DNA of 64,000 bases from an uncultured Clostridia bacterium (GTDB lineage Bacteria; Bacillota; Clostridia; TANB77; CAG-465): NCBI GenBank assembly GCA_947628005.1, contig CANQYI010000003.1, positions 1-64,000 on the forward strand. The letters run 5' to 3'. Position 1 is the stretch's first letter, and each line of letters starts with the position of its first letter. This document shows, one piece after another, positions 27,732 to 36,296 of this stretch. Both the position numbers and the translations under genes were made by a program. The notes beneath the pieces were generated by a model. It saw only the letters and a program-made list of their open reading frames with translations, did no database searches and was not told the origin of the DNA.

Positions 27732-29582
27732 ATGTGTGGATTTTGTGGCTATGTAAATTATAAAAAAGACATTAAAAGCAAAGATGAAATTGAAAAAATG
27801 AACGATATAATAAAACATAGAGGTCCAAATGAGCAAAATATATACTTTGATAAAAACGTTGCTTTGGGGCACGTAAGATTAAGTATAATAGATGTAAATA
27901 ATGGTTCTCAACCAATGAAAAAGATGTATAATGGTTATGAATATATAATAATATATAACGGAGAAATTTATAATACTAAAGAATTAAAACAAGATTTAAT
28001 TTCAAAGGGATATAGTTTTTCTACCACTTGTGATACTGAAGTTGTTTTACTAACTTATATTGAATATAAAGAAAAATGTGTTGATAAATTAAATGGTATC
28101 TTTTCTTTTTGTGTATATGACACTAAATCAGATACAATTTTTCTAGCTAGAGATCACTTAGGAATAAAGCCCCTTTTTTACACTATAACTAATGATAATA
28201 CGTTAATATTTTCTTCTGAAATTAAAGCAATTCTTAAACATGAAAATGTTGAAGCAATTTTAGATAAAGAAGGATTTCTTGAACTATTTGGACTTGGACC
28301 CGCGCATACTCCTGGTAAAACGTATTTTAAAAATATAAAAGAAATTATGCCAGGGCATTATGCAATATTTAGTAATAATGGTTTTAATATTATGAAATAC
28401 TGGGATTTAGAAACTAAAGAATGTAGTGATACAGAAGATGAAGCTATAGAAAAAATACACTATTTAGTAAGTGATTCTTTAAATAGGCAACTGGTTTCTG
28501 ATGTTGGTATATGTTCAATGTTATCGGGTGGTATTGATTCTAGTATTCTTACCAAACTTGCAAATGATAGCTTAAATTCACTTACAACTTTTTCAATTAA
28601 TTTTGTTGATAATGATAAGAACTTTGTTGCAAATGATTATCAAGGCTCAAAAGATAGTGACTATGTAAAAATAATGTTAGACTATTTAAAAACAAATCAT
28701 AAAGAAATTATAATTGATAATAAATATTTATTTAATTTGTTAGATAAGTCTTGTATTGCAAGAGATATGCCTGGTATGGCTGATATAGATGCTTCAATGT
28801 TTGCTTTTTGCAAGGCAATTAATGAAAATGGATTTAAAGTATGTCTGTCTGGTGAATGTTCTGATGAAATATTTGGAGGTTATCCTTGGTTTTACAAAGA
28901 ACACCTAATAAATCACACTGGTTTTCCATGGGCACTTTCAGAAGATTTGAGAACAAATATAGTTAAATCTGGAATTTTAAAAGATGATGAGTTAACAGCA
29001 TATGTATTAGAGCAAAAAGCAAATACTATTAAAAATGTTACTTTTTTAGATAAAGATGATGAATTTGAAAAAAGATATAGAAGAACTAATTATCTTACTA
29101 TAAAGTGGTTTATGAATACTTTGGTAGAAAGAACTGATAGAACTTCTATGGCTAATTCTTTAGAAGTAAGAGTTCCTTTTGCTGATTTTAGAATATTTGA
29201 ATATGTATATAATTTACCAGCAAGAATGAAATTAGGGCTTAATCATTCAGATGTACCAGTAGAAAAATATTTATTGAGAAAAGCTTTTGAAAATGAAATT
29301 CCAAATGAAGTTTTATATAGAAAAAAATCTCCATTTCCTAAAACATATGATCCAATATACTTAAATTTAGTTGAGAGCAGAATGTCTCAAATTTTAAAAG
29401 ATAAAAATTCAAAACTAAATGAACTTATTAATGTAGATTTTGTTAAAAATATGATTTTTACACATGGAAATTCTATAAAACAGAATTGGTTTGGTCAACT
29501 CATGACATACCCTCAAACATTAGCATATCTTATTCAAGTAAATACTTGGCTAAATACTTATAATATAAAAATTGAATTATAA
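27732..29582 (+). CDS. asnB: Asparagine synthase (glutamine-hydrolysing)
   Basis: 616 aa, usual length. It makes asparagine from aspartate, glutamine and ATP. Met1 is followed by the catalytic Cys2 (MCGFCGYVN) of the class II glutaminase domain, with 'HRGPNEQNIY' and 'YNGEIYN' further on. The synthetase half has the ATP-pyrophosphatase loop LSGGIDSS (about residues 263-270), 'SGECSDEIFGGY' and the C-terminal 'RTDRTSMANSLEVRVPF'. GAGGTG lies about 9 bases upstream. It is the first plus-strand gene after a long minus-strand block and is divergent from the small leader protein. The shared gap 27600-27731 is very AT-rich; I could not pick a convincing promoter in it. Confidence 0.97.
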   Translation: MCGFCGYVNYKKDIKSKDEIEKMNDIIKHRGPNEQNIYFDKNVALGHVRLSIIDVNNGSQPMKKMYNGYEYIIIYNGEIYNTKELKQDLISKGYSFSTTCDTEVVLLTYIEYKEKCVDKLNGIFSFCVYDTKSDTIFLARDHLGIKPLFYTITNDNTLIFSSEIKAILKHENVEAILDKEGFLELFGLGPAHTPGKTYFKNIKEIMPGHYAIFSNNGFNIMKYWDLETKECSDTEDEAIEKIHYLVSDSLNRQLVSDVGICSMLSGGIDSSILTKLANDSLNSLTTFSINFVDNDKNFVANDYQGSKDSDYVKIMLDYLKTNHKEIIIDNKYLFNLLDKSCIARDMPGMADIDASMFAFCKAINENGFKVCLSGECSDEIFGGYPWFYKEHLINHTGFPWALSEDLRTNIVKSGILKDDELTAYVLEQKANTIKNVTFLDKDDEFEKRYRRTNYLTIKWFMNTLVERTDRTSMANSLEVRVPFADFRIFEYVYNLPARMKLGLNHSDVPVEKYLLRKAFENEIPNEVLYRKKSPFPKTYDPIYLNLVESRMSQILKDKNSKLNELINVDFVKNMIFTHGNSIKQNWFGQLMTYPQTLAYLIQVNTWLNTYNIKIEL

Positions 29583-29657
29583 AAAATTAATAAATTATTA
29601 TATGTTTCATTTTTTTACACATAATATTAATGTAATTTTAGTAAAGGAGTTTTTATT

Positions 29658-29975
29658 ATGAGTGAAAATGGTAACAATAACAGAGGCGGTAATACAGCAC
29701 TTACCGTAATACTTATAGTTATAATAGCATTAATAGTAATTTATTTAATTTATGCTATGTTTTTTGCATCTGATAATTCTTTAAATGATCAAAACAATGA
29801 CAATATGTTAAACAACAATGAAATAGACAGAAATGATGTAGATGTATATGATCAAGAAGGCAATAATGACAATATGTTAAATGATATTAAAGATGGTGAA
29901 GAAAAAATGATTGAGGATACAAAAGACGGTATAAATGACGTAAAAGATGCTGTTAAAGATACTGTTAATCAATAA
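29658..29975 (+). CDS. Small single-pass membrane protein with acidic tail
   Basis: 105 aa; AAAGGAG 8 bases upstream. After an Asn/Gly-rich start comes one membrane span (residues about 14-37, 'ALTVILIVIIALIVIYLIYAMFFA'). The rest is acidic, Asn-rich, with 'NDNMLN' twice and an amphipathic end ('DGINDVKDAVKDTVNQ') like late-embryogenesis or YtxH-type helices. No catalytic motif. It lies between asnB and a VanW gene and has its own terminator. Function unknown. Confidence 0.8.
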   Translation: MSENGNNNRGGNTALTVILIVIIALIVIYLIYAMFFASDNSLNDQNNDNMLNNNEIDRNDVDVYDQEGNNDNMLNDIKDGEEKMIEDTKDGINDVKDAVKDTVNQ

Positions 29976-29982
29976 TTTTTTA

Positions 29983-30017
29983 TACTTAAACATTTCAAAA
30001 TGTTTAAGTATTTTTTT
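29983..30017 (+). terminator. Rho-independent terminator after the 105-aa gene
   Basis: A stem of TACTTAAACATTT with its complement AATGTTTAAGTA, followed by seven Ts (30011-30017). Confidence 0.85.
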
Positions 30018-30062
30018 GTTTAAATATAAAAAAATATCACAAAATAATATTGAGGGATTAAA

Positions 30063-30734
30063 ATGAATAAAAATAAAAAAGAAGGTTTACTTGTAATTAT
30101 AGTAGTCTTAATTATTTTATTTGTATTATTTGAAGTTATATATTCTATATTTAACACAAATGAAAATTTAAGAAGTAATAGTTATGAAAATAAAAGCCAA
30201 GATGTTGAAATTTATGATGATTTAAATAATACAGATGAAGAATATGTAGATGAATCTACTTCTAGTCATGAAGAAGAAATTGCGACTTATACTTCTACTC
30301 TCTATGACAGAGATGCAAACAGAGTAGATAATATAACTCTTGCTATTTCACATATAAATAATTATGTACTAAAAGTTGGAGAAGAATTTTCTTTTAATGG
30401 TGTTGTAGGTCCAATGGACGAAGCACATGGATTTAAGAAAGCAGTAGGATTTGATACTTATGGTAATAAGATACAAGTTCCTGGTGGTGGTATGTGTCAA
30501 ATAAGTAGTACAATGTATAATGCAGCATTAATTGCTAATTTAGAAGTAACAGAAAGACATCCTCATAGTAGACGTGTATATTACGTTCCGAAAGATAAAG
30601 ATGCAACAATATTTTATGATACATTAGATTTAAAATTTAAAAATAATACAACAAATGATATAAAAATACAAGCAAGTAATGATAGTCAAAATGTTACGAT
30701 TAAACTTTTAAAAATTGTTAAAGAAAAAAAATAA
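30063..30734 (+). CDS. VanW family protein
   Basis: 223 aa. Residues of about 8-30 are a membrane anchor (LLVIIVVLIILFVLFEVIYSIF), then an acidic linker and, from about residue 80, a VanW domain: 'LKVGEEFSFNGVVGPMDEAHGFKKA', 'VPGGGMCQISSTMYNAALIA' and 'ERHPHSRRVYYV'. VanW occurs in some vancomycin-resistance clusters and widely in Bacillota as an envelope protein of uncertain biochemical role. No van genes are nearby, so a resistance role is not supported. GAGGGA precedes the ATG. Confidence 0.9.
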   Translation: MNKNKKEGLLVIIVVLIILFVLFEVIYSIFNTNENLRSNSYENKSQDVEIYDDLNNTDEEYVDESTSSHEEEIATYTSTLYDRDANRVDNITLAISHINNYVLKVGEEFSFNGVVGPMDEAHGFKKAVGFDTYGNKIQVPGGGMCQISSTMYNAALIANLEVTERHPHSRRVYYVPKDKDATIFYDTLDLKFKNNTTNDIKIQASNDSQNVTIKLLKIVKEKK

Positions 30735-30762
30735 AGTAGTTAAATACTCTACTTTATTTTTT
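30731..30762. terminator. Bidirectional terminator between vanW-type gene and divIC
   Basis: The stem ATAAAGTAG/CTACTTTAT has a T-rich tail on both strands. It serves the convergent genes ending at 30734 and 30761 and overlaps the VanW stop codon. Confidence 0.75.
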
Positions 30763-31069
30763 ATTTATTTGTATCTATAAAAATTTTTTCGTATGGCTTT
30801 ACATAGCCTAAATTTTCTCTTGCTACATCTTCTATATATTCTACAGAATTAATATTTTCTTTTTGGTTTTTATAATACTGTGTTTCAAGCTCTTTGGCTT
30901 CTATTTCATTTGTAAACATCTCTATTTGTGAATTATATTTATTTATTTGAATTTGTTGATCGAATACTGTATAAACGAAATATGAAACAAATAAAATAGA
31001 AAATACAGTGAATAAATTAATTCTTCTTTTATTACTAGATTTATTATTTTTAATTGAAGATTTTCTCAT
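30761..31069 (-). CDS. divIC: Septum formation initiator DivIC/FtsB family
   Basis: 102 aa, usual length. It is a bitopic division protein that works with FtsL and DivIB at the septum. A basic start is followed by a membrane span (about 19-38, 'LFTVFSILFVSYFVYTVF'), a coiled coil (about 42-75) and the end motif 'IEDVARENLGYVKPYEKIFI', typical of the family. The ATG overlaps the yabQ stop by 4 bases (ATGA). The order yabP-yabQ-divIC matches Bacillus subtilis. Confidence 0.93.
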   Translation of the reverse strand: MRKSSIKNNKSSNKRRINLFTVFSILFVSYFVYTVFDQQIQINKYNSQIEMFTNEIEAKELETQYYKNQKENINSVEYIEDVARENLGYVKPYEKIFIDTNK

Positions 31070-31572
31070 ATTTTAACCTCTTTTGTTTTGTGATTTTTCT
31101 TGAATAAATTACAAATTTTTGACTTTATCGCGCTACATAATATTAATATCATATTAGAAAACATTTTGCAACATTTTTTTATATTTTTTTCGAAAAAAGT
31201 ATAAATTTTTTTAATATTTTCTACACTGAGTTTTATTGGTAAAATAATAAACTGTAAAATTCTTTTCATTGTATTAAACATTAGCATATAAGCCTTTATT
31301 ACGTACTTGCTAAAAAATGTAATATATATACCAATTCCAACAAAAATTGCTACGAAAATATAAAGTCTAATACTAGTATTTAATAAAAATATAATACTTA
31401 AAATTAATATTACTGTTATTATTAAAAAATATATTATATCTTGTAAGGCAACTACTACAAATGATACTTTATTTAATTTTCTATATGCCCTAAAAAAATC
31501 AAAAATTACAGAAATTAAAATTCCAATAAATACAAATTGTGAAAATTCAATAATTTGTTCAGATATAAACAT
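31066..31572 (-). CDS. yabQ: Spore cortex biosynthesis protein YabQ
   Basis: 168 aa. In B. subtilis YabQ is a mother-cell membrane protein of the outer forespore membrane needed for cortex formation. Several membrane spans fill residues 8-100, with the family pattern 'FDFFRAYRKLNK...LQDIIYFLI'. The rest is a basic tail. It sits 11 bases after yabP and overlaps divIC. It implies the host makes endospores or recently did. Confidence 0.93.
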   Translation of the reverse strand: MFISEQIIEFSQFVFIGILISVIFDFFRAYRKLNKVSFVVVALQDIIYFLIITVILILSIIFLLNTSIRLYIFVAIFVGIGIYITFFSKYVIKAYMLMFNTMKRILQFIILPIKLSVENIKKIYTFFEKNIKKCCKMFSNMILILCSAIKSKICNLFKKNHKTKEVKI

Positions 31573-31583
31573 AAATATCTTCC

Positions 31584-31871
31584 TTATTTAAATAATTTAT
31601 TCATAAATCCACTTTTCTTTGCACTTGCTACATCACTATATGCTACTGCCACTATCTGTCCTTCCACAATTAATTCATTATTTTCTAGATTAAGTTTATT
31701 CATTTTTAAGTCATCGCCCTTAATTGTAAGTATACCTAAATCTGTCTGAGCTAGTACCAATTCATCATCAAAACTATGTATATCTATTACACCTGTAACA
31801 GATATTTTTTCTCTATTTTCCATTATTATATTCTGATTTGTAGCTACTTTGCTTATCTTTTTATCTTCCAT
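31584..31871 (-). CDS. yabP: Sporulation protein YabP
   Basis: 95 aa from the ATG at 31871. The longer reading from 31895 runs through the AGGAG site, so the inner ATG is preferred, although the gap of 11 bases is long. The beta-rich YabP fold is visible: 'REKISVTGVIDIHSFDDELVLAQTDLGILTIKGDDLKMNKLNLENNELIVEGQI'. In B. subtilis it acts with YabQ in spore cortex assembly in the mother cell. A sigma-E promoter is expected in 31872-31950, but I could not find a convincing match. Confidence 0.93.
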   Translation of the reverse strand: MEDKKISKVATNQNIIMENREKISVTGVIDIHSFDDELVLAQTDLGILTIKGDDLKMNKLNLENNELIVEGQIVAVAYSDVASAKKSGFMNKLFK

Positions 31872-31952
31872 ATAAAATCTCACTCCTATACACAAAACTA
31901 TCTATATAAATTATATATTCAGTTTATATAATTTTTATTACTAAATTTGTCC

Positions 31953-31983
31953 AAAAAAAACAACTGATGATTAACATCAGTTG
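31953..31983 (-). terminator. Terminator after the 211-aa unknown gene
   Basis: The stem CAACTGATG/CATCAGTTG with a 5-base loop is followed on the minus strand by eight Ts. It separates the unknown gene from yabP. Confidence 0.88.
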
Positions 31984-31991
31984 TTTTTTCA

Positions 31992-32627
31992 TTAGAAACT
32001 ACTGTCAATTAGCTCACGCATTTTTCTACGCAATTTAATTAAATTAATAGAAGAAAACAAATCTTTCATTTTTTCATCACTTATATCCAGAATATATAGT
32101 TCTTTTTGAAAAAATAGATTAACCGTTTCATTTCTTTTTTCTTTACTTGTTCTCTTATAAACCCCAACAATATCATTTTTATATCTTACAAATTTATCAA
32201 ACTCATGGTCATTTAAAGTTATACAGAGTTGTTGAAATTCTCTTGACATTTCAAATACATATGTTGGTTTATAGCCTAATTTTTCTTCTATAAGTTCGCG
32301 CTTTCTAAGATATGCTCCATTATAGTTTCTTACAAGTGGTGCAACTACAAATAAAAATCTTCTATAAGTATCTTTATGATAGTTACAATTTCTTATCATC
32401 TGCATAAATAAATCATCTTTAGTAAGTAATATACATGCCTGTGGAATTTTATTTAAGTTATTTAGTCTTAATAGCATTTCTCTTACAGATTTTTTTTGTT
32501 CGATATAGTAAAGTAATTCTAAACTTAGATTAAATTTTTTAGCTATATCAAGCCGCACTTCACCATAATAGCCATACTCATCCAGCTCTTTATCAGTTCT
32601 AGAGATTTCGAATCTATCGTAATCCAT
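31992..32627 (-). CDS. Protein of unknown function, 211 aa
   Basis: The ATG at 32627 is 6 bases after AGGAGG; the ATG at 32633 touches that site. I do not recognise the family. The protein is soluble, mixed helix, rich in Arg/Lys, with 'GEVRLDIAKKFNLSLELLYYIEQKKSVREML' near the start, a form compatible with a small helix-turn-helix-like segment. The end is basic ('INLIKLRRKMRELIDSSF'). It has its own promoter and a strong terminator, so it is a single-gene unit between uvrB and yabP. Confidence 0.75.
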   Translation of the reverse strand: MDYDRFEISRTDKELDEYGYYGEVRLDIAKKFNLSLELLYYIEQKKSVREMLLRLNNLNKIPQACILLTKDDLFMQMIRNCNYHKDTYRRFLFVVAPLVRNYNGAYLRKRELIEEKLGYKPTYVFEMSREFQQLCITLNDHEFDKFVRYKNDIVGVYKRTSKEKRNETVNLFFQKELYILDISDEKMKDLFSSINLIKLRRKMRELIDSSF

Positions 32628-32674
32628 ATTCATCCTCCTTAATTAATTATGATATAAATTTCTATTATGTAAAC

Positions 32675-32703
32675 ATTATATTATAATTTCTTAATTTTGT
32701 CAA
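32675..32703 (-). promoter_or_regulatory. Consensus sigma-A promoter of the 211-aa gene
   Basis: TTGACA (32698-32703) and TATAAT (32675-32680) on the minus strand, exactly 17 bp apart. The -35 lies only 4 bases past the uvrB stop. Confidence 0.8.
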
Positions 32704-32706
32704 TTA

Positions 32707-34683
32707 TTAATTCATATTTTTTAATTGCTCAATGAAATCTCTAATTGTAGCAGCCTTTTCAAATTCATACTTTCTTGCGTACCCCATCATTTCTTCTGTA
32801 AGTCTATCTATTGATTCTTGAAGACTTTCGCCTTTCTTTATATCAACTTGTTCAATTTCTTCTTCAGTAAATGTAGCTTTTATGCTATCTCTAACCTCTT
32901 TTTTTATGGATTTTGGAACTATATTATGAGCTTTATTATATTCCATTTGTATTTTTCTTCTTCTATTAGTTTCACTTATTGCATTTTCCATTGATTCTGT
33001 TAGTTCATCAGCATACATTATTACTTTACCATTTACATTTCTTGCGGCACGACCTATGATTTGAATTAAAGATCTTTGACTTCTCAAAAATCCCTCTTTA
33101 TCTGCATCAAGTATTGCAACAAGTGACACTTCTGGTATATCAAGTCCCTCTCTTAATAAATTTATTCCTACCAAAACATCAAATTTTGATAATCTTAAAT
33201 CTCTTATAATTTCTAATCTATCTAATGCTTCTATATCAGAATGCATGTATCTAACTCGTATTCCTTTACCAGATAAAAAGTTTGATAATTCTTCTGCCAT
33301 CTTTTTAGTCAATGTAGTTACTAGAACTTTTTCATTTCTACTAACAACTTCTTTTATGTTTTCAAGTAAATCATCAATTTGGCCATCAACAGGCTTTACA
33401 ATAACCTGTGGGTCTAAGAGTCCTGTAGGTCTTATTAATTGTTCTACAATATTGTCCGCCTTTTTTATTTCATATTCTGCTGGTGTTGCACTAAGATAAA
33501 CTACATTTTTTGCTTTTTTCTCCCATTCATCAAATTTTAATGGTCTGTTATCAAATGCAGAAGGAAGTCTAAAGCCATTATCTACTAATGACTCTTTTCT
33601 TGCTCTATCACCATTGTACATTCCTCTTATTTGTGGAATTGTAACATGCGATTCATCTACTACCACTAAGAAATCATCCCCAAAATAGTCAAACAATGTA
33701 TATGGTTGTGAACCTGGTTTTCTACCAGCAAATATAGCAGAGTAGTTTTCAATTCCCTGGCAAAATCCAGTTTCTCTTAACATTTCTATATCGAAGTTTG
33801 TCCTTTGCTCTATTCTATATGCTTCAATCATCTTACCTTGGTCTTTGAAATACTTTACTCTCTCATTCATTTCTTTTTCTATCTTCTTTATTGCCTCTTC
33901 TATTTTTTCTTGAGGTATAACATAATGAGATTTTGGGTATATAAATTCATGTTTAGAGGTAGCTTTAGTTTTTCCTGTTATTGGATCAATTAAAGATACC
34001 CTCTCTATTTCATTATCAAAATACTCTAGCCTTACTACTTCATCTGAACTTGCCACAGGAAATATATCTATTATATCTCCTTTTACTCTAAATTTACCAC
34101 GTGTAAATTCTATATCATTTCTTTCATATTGCATTTCAATTAGACGCTCTATTACCTCTTCCCTTGATTTTTCCATGCCAGGTCTTACAGATAATACCAT
34201 ACTAGAATAATCTTCAGGTGAGCCTAATGAATAAATTGCTGAAACTGATGCTATTATTATAACGTCATCTGCTTCAAATAGAGCTGCAGTTGCACTATGT
34301 CTTAATTTATCTATTTCATCATTTATACTACTGTCCTTTTCTATATATGTATCTGTAGAAGCAATATATGCTTCTGGTTGGTAGTAATCATAATATGAAA
34401 TAAAATATTCAACATGGTTTTCTGGAAATAATTCCTTAAATTCTGAATAAAGTTGTCCTGCAAGTGTTTTATTATGCGTCATTATAATTGTTTTCTTATT
34501 TACTTTTTGAATTACATTTGCTATCGTAAAAGTCTTTCCACTTCCAGTAACTCCTAAAAGAATTTGTTTGTTATACCCTTTTTTTATTCCGTCAACTAAT
34601 TTTTCTATCGCCTGTGGTTGGTCTCCTGTTGGCTTATATTTTGAATGTAATTTAAACAATTTTTCTTCTGGTTTTTTCTCCAT
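32707..34683 (-). CDS. uvrB: Excinuclease ABC subunit B
   Basis: 658 aa, usual length. UvrB is the damage-verifying helicase of nucleotide excision repair; it receives DNA from UvrA and recruits UvrC. Walker A is GVTGSGKT (about 44-51); the beta-hairpin that inserts between strands is '[21 protein letters not shown]' (about 96-116); the helicase motifs '[12 protein letters not shown]' and 'IGRAARN' are present. The C-terminal UVR motif that binds UvrC is '[21 protein letters not shown]'. uvrA is 18 kb away; uvrC is not in the window. The usual uvrB-uvrA-uvrC linkage is broken here. Confidence 0.98.
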   Translation of the reverse strand: MEKKPEEKLFKLHSKYKPTGDQPQAIEKLVDGIKKGYNKQILLGVTGSGKTFTIANVIQKVNKKTIIMTHNKTLAGQLYSEFKELFPENHVEYFISYYDYYQPEAYIASTDTYIEKDSSINDEIDKLRHSATAALFEADDVIIIASVSAIYSLGSPEDYSSMVLSVRPGMEKSREEVIERLIEMQYERNDIEFTRGKFRVKGDIIDIFPVASSDEVVRLEYFDNEIERVSLIDPITGKTKATSKHEFIYPKSHYVIPQEKIEEAIKKIEKEMNERVKYFKDQGKMIEAYRIEQRTNFDIEMLRETGFCQGIENYSAIFAGRKPGSQPYTLFDYFGDDFLVVVDESHVTIPQIRGMYNGDRARKESLVDNGFRLPSAFDNRPLKFDEWEKKAKNVVYLSATPAEYEIKKADNIVEQLIRPTGLLDPQVIVKPVDGQIDDLLENIKEVVSRNEKVLVTTLTKKMAEELSNFLSGKGIRVRYMHSDIEALDRLEIIRDLRLSKFDVLVGINLLREGLDIPEVSLVAILDADKEGFLRSQRSLIQIIGRAARNVNGKVIMYADELTESMENAISETNRRRKIQMEYNKAHNIVPKSIKKEVRDSIKATFTEEEIEQVDIKKGESLQESIDRLTEEMMGYARKYEFEKAATIRDFIEQLKNMN

Positions 34684-34745
34684 TTTTTCCCTTTCTTTTT
34701 ATAACTAAATGATATTAAATAATACAAAACGTTTTTTCCTATATA

Positions 34746-34774
34746 ATAATACCATTTTTACACTTAAAAAACAA
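34746..34774 (-). promoter_or_regulatory. Probable uvrB promoter, part of a duplicated unit
   Basis: TTGTTT (34769-34774) and TATTAT (34746-34751) on the minus strand, 17 bp apart. The -35 overlaps the T tail of the terminator just upstream. The same terminator-promoter sequence recurs at 36208-36257. Confidence 0.6.
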
Positions 34775-34796
34775 GGCCTTTAAGAAACCTTGTTTT
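34765..34796 (-). terminator. Terminator upstream of uvrB
   Basis: The stem AACAAGG/CCTTGTT (34770-34776 and 34788-34794) is followed by six Ts on the minus strand. It closes the zinc-ribbon gene and its pseudogene neighbour. Confidence 0.75.
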
Positions 34797-34797
34797 G

Positions 34798-34952
34798 TTA
34801 AGGAATTGTTAAATCTTCATCAATTTCGTGATCTTTTTTGATAACACTAAATGTATCTGTATTTGACTTTGTTTTTTTCTACAATTGCGCCACATTTTTC
34901 ACAAAAAAGTTCTCCATCTTTTAAGTGACTACCAAATTTTTTTGCAAACCAT
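34798..34952 (-). pseudogene. Decayed zinc-ribbon paralogue
   Basis: An ATG at 34952 begins MVCKK, the same first five residues as the next gene upstream. Two runs of seven As break the frame. If one A is removed from each, the frame reads on as MVCKKFGSHLKDGELFCEKCGAIVEKK and then TKSNTDTFSVIKKDHEIDEDLTIP, ending at 34798. 'FCEKCG' is a zinc-ribbon CxxC; the first pair is damaged (CKKFG in place of CKKCG). It is about 50 aa against 405 in the intact copy, so most of the paralogue is gone. Errors in the homopolymers are an alternative for the shifts but not for the lost Cys or the length. Confidence 0.7.
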
Positions 34953-34962
34953 TTTTTACTTC

Positions 34963-36180
34963 TTATTTTCCTATTTCTATTGATTGATTATCTTGCAAAT
35001 CATCTATGTTTATGGTTGTACTATACATTTTTACTCCATCTAATTCAATTTCTATTGTCTTTTTTCCATTACCATATATCTCAAACGAATTAGCCCAAGT
35101 ATCTGTAGAAGGCGATTCATAACTATAATATTTCATAGTTCCATCAATATATATTCTTGCACTTACTGCCATTTGATTTGAACTCTGTGAATAATTATTA
35201 TTTTTACAATAATTATCCCATATATTCTTTATTTTTACTGAAAAATAAATTGTCTTATCTTCTACTTTTTCCTCTGGTATATATTCTTCTTCAGTTGTAT
35301 TTGAACTTGAACTTGAATTTGAATTTGAACTTGTAGATTGTTCACTACTTAAACTTCCTTTGTTGCCTGAACTTGAAAGATTTTTATTAATATTATTTTC
35401 TGAATTATATTCTTCCGAATTTTCAAATTGTTCTTCAGTATATTCAGTAGAAGATATATTATTGGTTTCTGGTGCAAGTGGATCATATGTAAGTATTCCT
35501 TGCAAATCTGGTAAAATTTGATATTGTAAAGTTTCTCTATAAGCATTTGACATACATGAATATTTATTTGTTTTTTCTGTGTTAATTTTAAATAATTGAC
35601 TTACTTTTATATTTGAATTAGATTCTTCGTATGTATTCACATATTTCACAGTATAATCAGTTACAGTATAAGATGCTTTATAAGTATAATATGTATAACC
35701 ATCTGTCATTGGTATTTCTTCACTTGTATACAAATAAAAGTTTATTGTATCTCCATTTACAATTTTATAACTAAAAATAAAAAGATAAGTCTTATTTTTA
35801 CTTAAAAATTCTAATTCATTTCTTAATCTCTGTTCTGCAAAAGCAATTATAGCAGGCATTCCATTGCTATCTTTAACTTCTAAAATTTTCATTATTTGTT
35901 CTTTTGAGTATGTTGTTTCATTATTTAATTGATTTTTCATAGTATTATCTATATCATTATTTCTTTTACTAATAGATATTCCTATAAATATTCCTATAAT
36001 AATAAAAATAATTATAATACAAATAATTGCAACGCAAAAAATTTTTTCCTTTTTTGTCAACTCTCTTTTTTTATTTTTTTCTTCTGTCTTGTTTTCTAAT
36101 TTTTCTTCTACTGGTGTACCACATTTTGCACACAAAGCATTTCCTTCATCTATTTCATTACCACATTTTTTACAAACCAT
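34963..36180 (-). CDS. Zinc-ribbon membrane protein of unknown function
   Basis: 405 aa. The start MVCKKCGNEIDEGNALCAKCGTPVEEK is a short zinc ribbon (CxxC-x12-CxxC). A charged segment leads to one membrane span (about 47-71, 'FCVAIICIIIIFIIIGIFIGISI'). The outer part (about 75-230) is a Tyr/Thr-rich domain; about 255-310 is a Ser/Asn/Glu linker; the last 90 residues are another beta-rich domain. Similar zinc-ribbon proteins in Bacillota are poorly described. It has AGAGGTG upstream and its own promoter. The linker is coded by near-perfect hexamers around 35297-35335. Confidence 0.8.
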   Translation of the reverse strand: MVCKKCGNEIDEGNALCAKCGTPVEEKLENKTEEKNKKRELTKKEKIFCVAIICIIIIFIIIGIFIGISISKRNNDIDNTMKNQLNNETTYSKEQIMKILEVKDSNGMPAIIAFAEQRLRNELEFLSKNKTYLFIFSYKIVNGDTINFYLYTSEEIPMTDGYTYYTYKASYTVTDYTVKYVNTYEESNSNIKVSQLFKINTEKTNKYSCMSNAYRETLQYQILPDLQGILTYDPLAPETNNISSTEYTEEQFENSEEYNSENNINKNLSSSGNKGSLSSEQSTSSNSNSSSSSNTTEEEYIPEEKVEDKTIYFSVKIKNIWDNYCKNNNYSQSSNQMAVSARIYIDGTMKYYSYESPSTDTWANSFEIYGNGKKTIEIELDGVKMYSTTINIDDLQDNQSIEIGK

Positions 36181-36207
36181 ATTTTTGCACCTCTTTTTTT
36201 TATTATA

Positions 36208-36236
36208 ATAATATCATTTTTACACTTAAAAAACAA
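36208..36236 (-). promoter_or_regulatory. Promoter of zinc-ribbon gene, copy of the uvrB unit
   Basis: TTGTTT (36231-36236) and TATTAT (36208-36213) on the minus strand, 17 bp apart. The sequence 36203-36238 is nearly the same as 34743-34776. Confidence 0.6.
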
Positions 36237-36257
36237 GGAATTTTAAAATTTCCTTGT
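36226..36257 (-). terminator. Terminator after the 138-aa gene
   Basis: The stem ACAAGGAA/TTCCTTGT around an AT-rich loop is followed by TTTTTT on the minus strand. The T tail merges into the -35 of the next promoter. Confidence 0.75.
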
Positions 36258-36296
36258 CTTTTTTTGAATATAATAATATAAATCTTAAATTTACTT

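Noticed and set aside
27678-27872. Minus-strand frame of 64 codons
   Set aside because: It overlaps the start of asnB on the other strand and its product is a low-complexity Ile/Phe string.
30063-30734. Vancomycin-resistance gene
   Set aside because: VanW alone is widespread; no vanHAX or other resistance genes are present.
31872-31950. Sigma-E promoter for yabP
   Set aside because: Expected from the B. subtilis gene, but no convincing -35/-10 pair could be seen.
34860-34920. Programmed -1 frameshift at A AAA AAC in the zinc-ribbon remnant
   Set aside because: The sensible continuation needs the opposite shift, and a second break lies upstream, so decay fits better.
35297-35335. Short regular repeats, possible CRISPR
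   Set aside because: Units are 6 bases with no spacers and code for a Ser/Asn linker.
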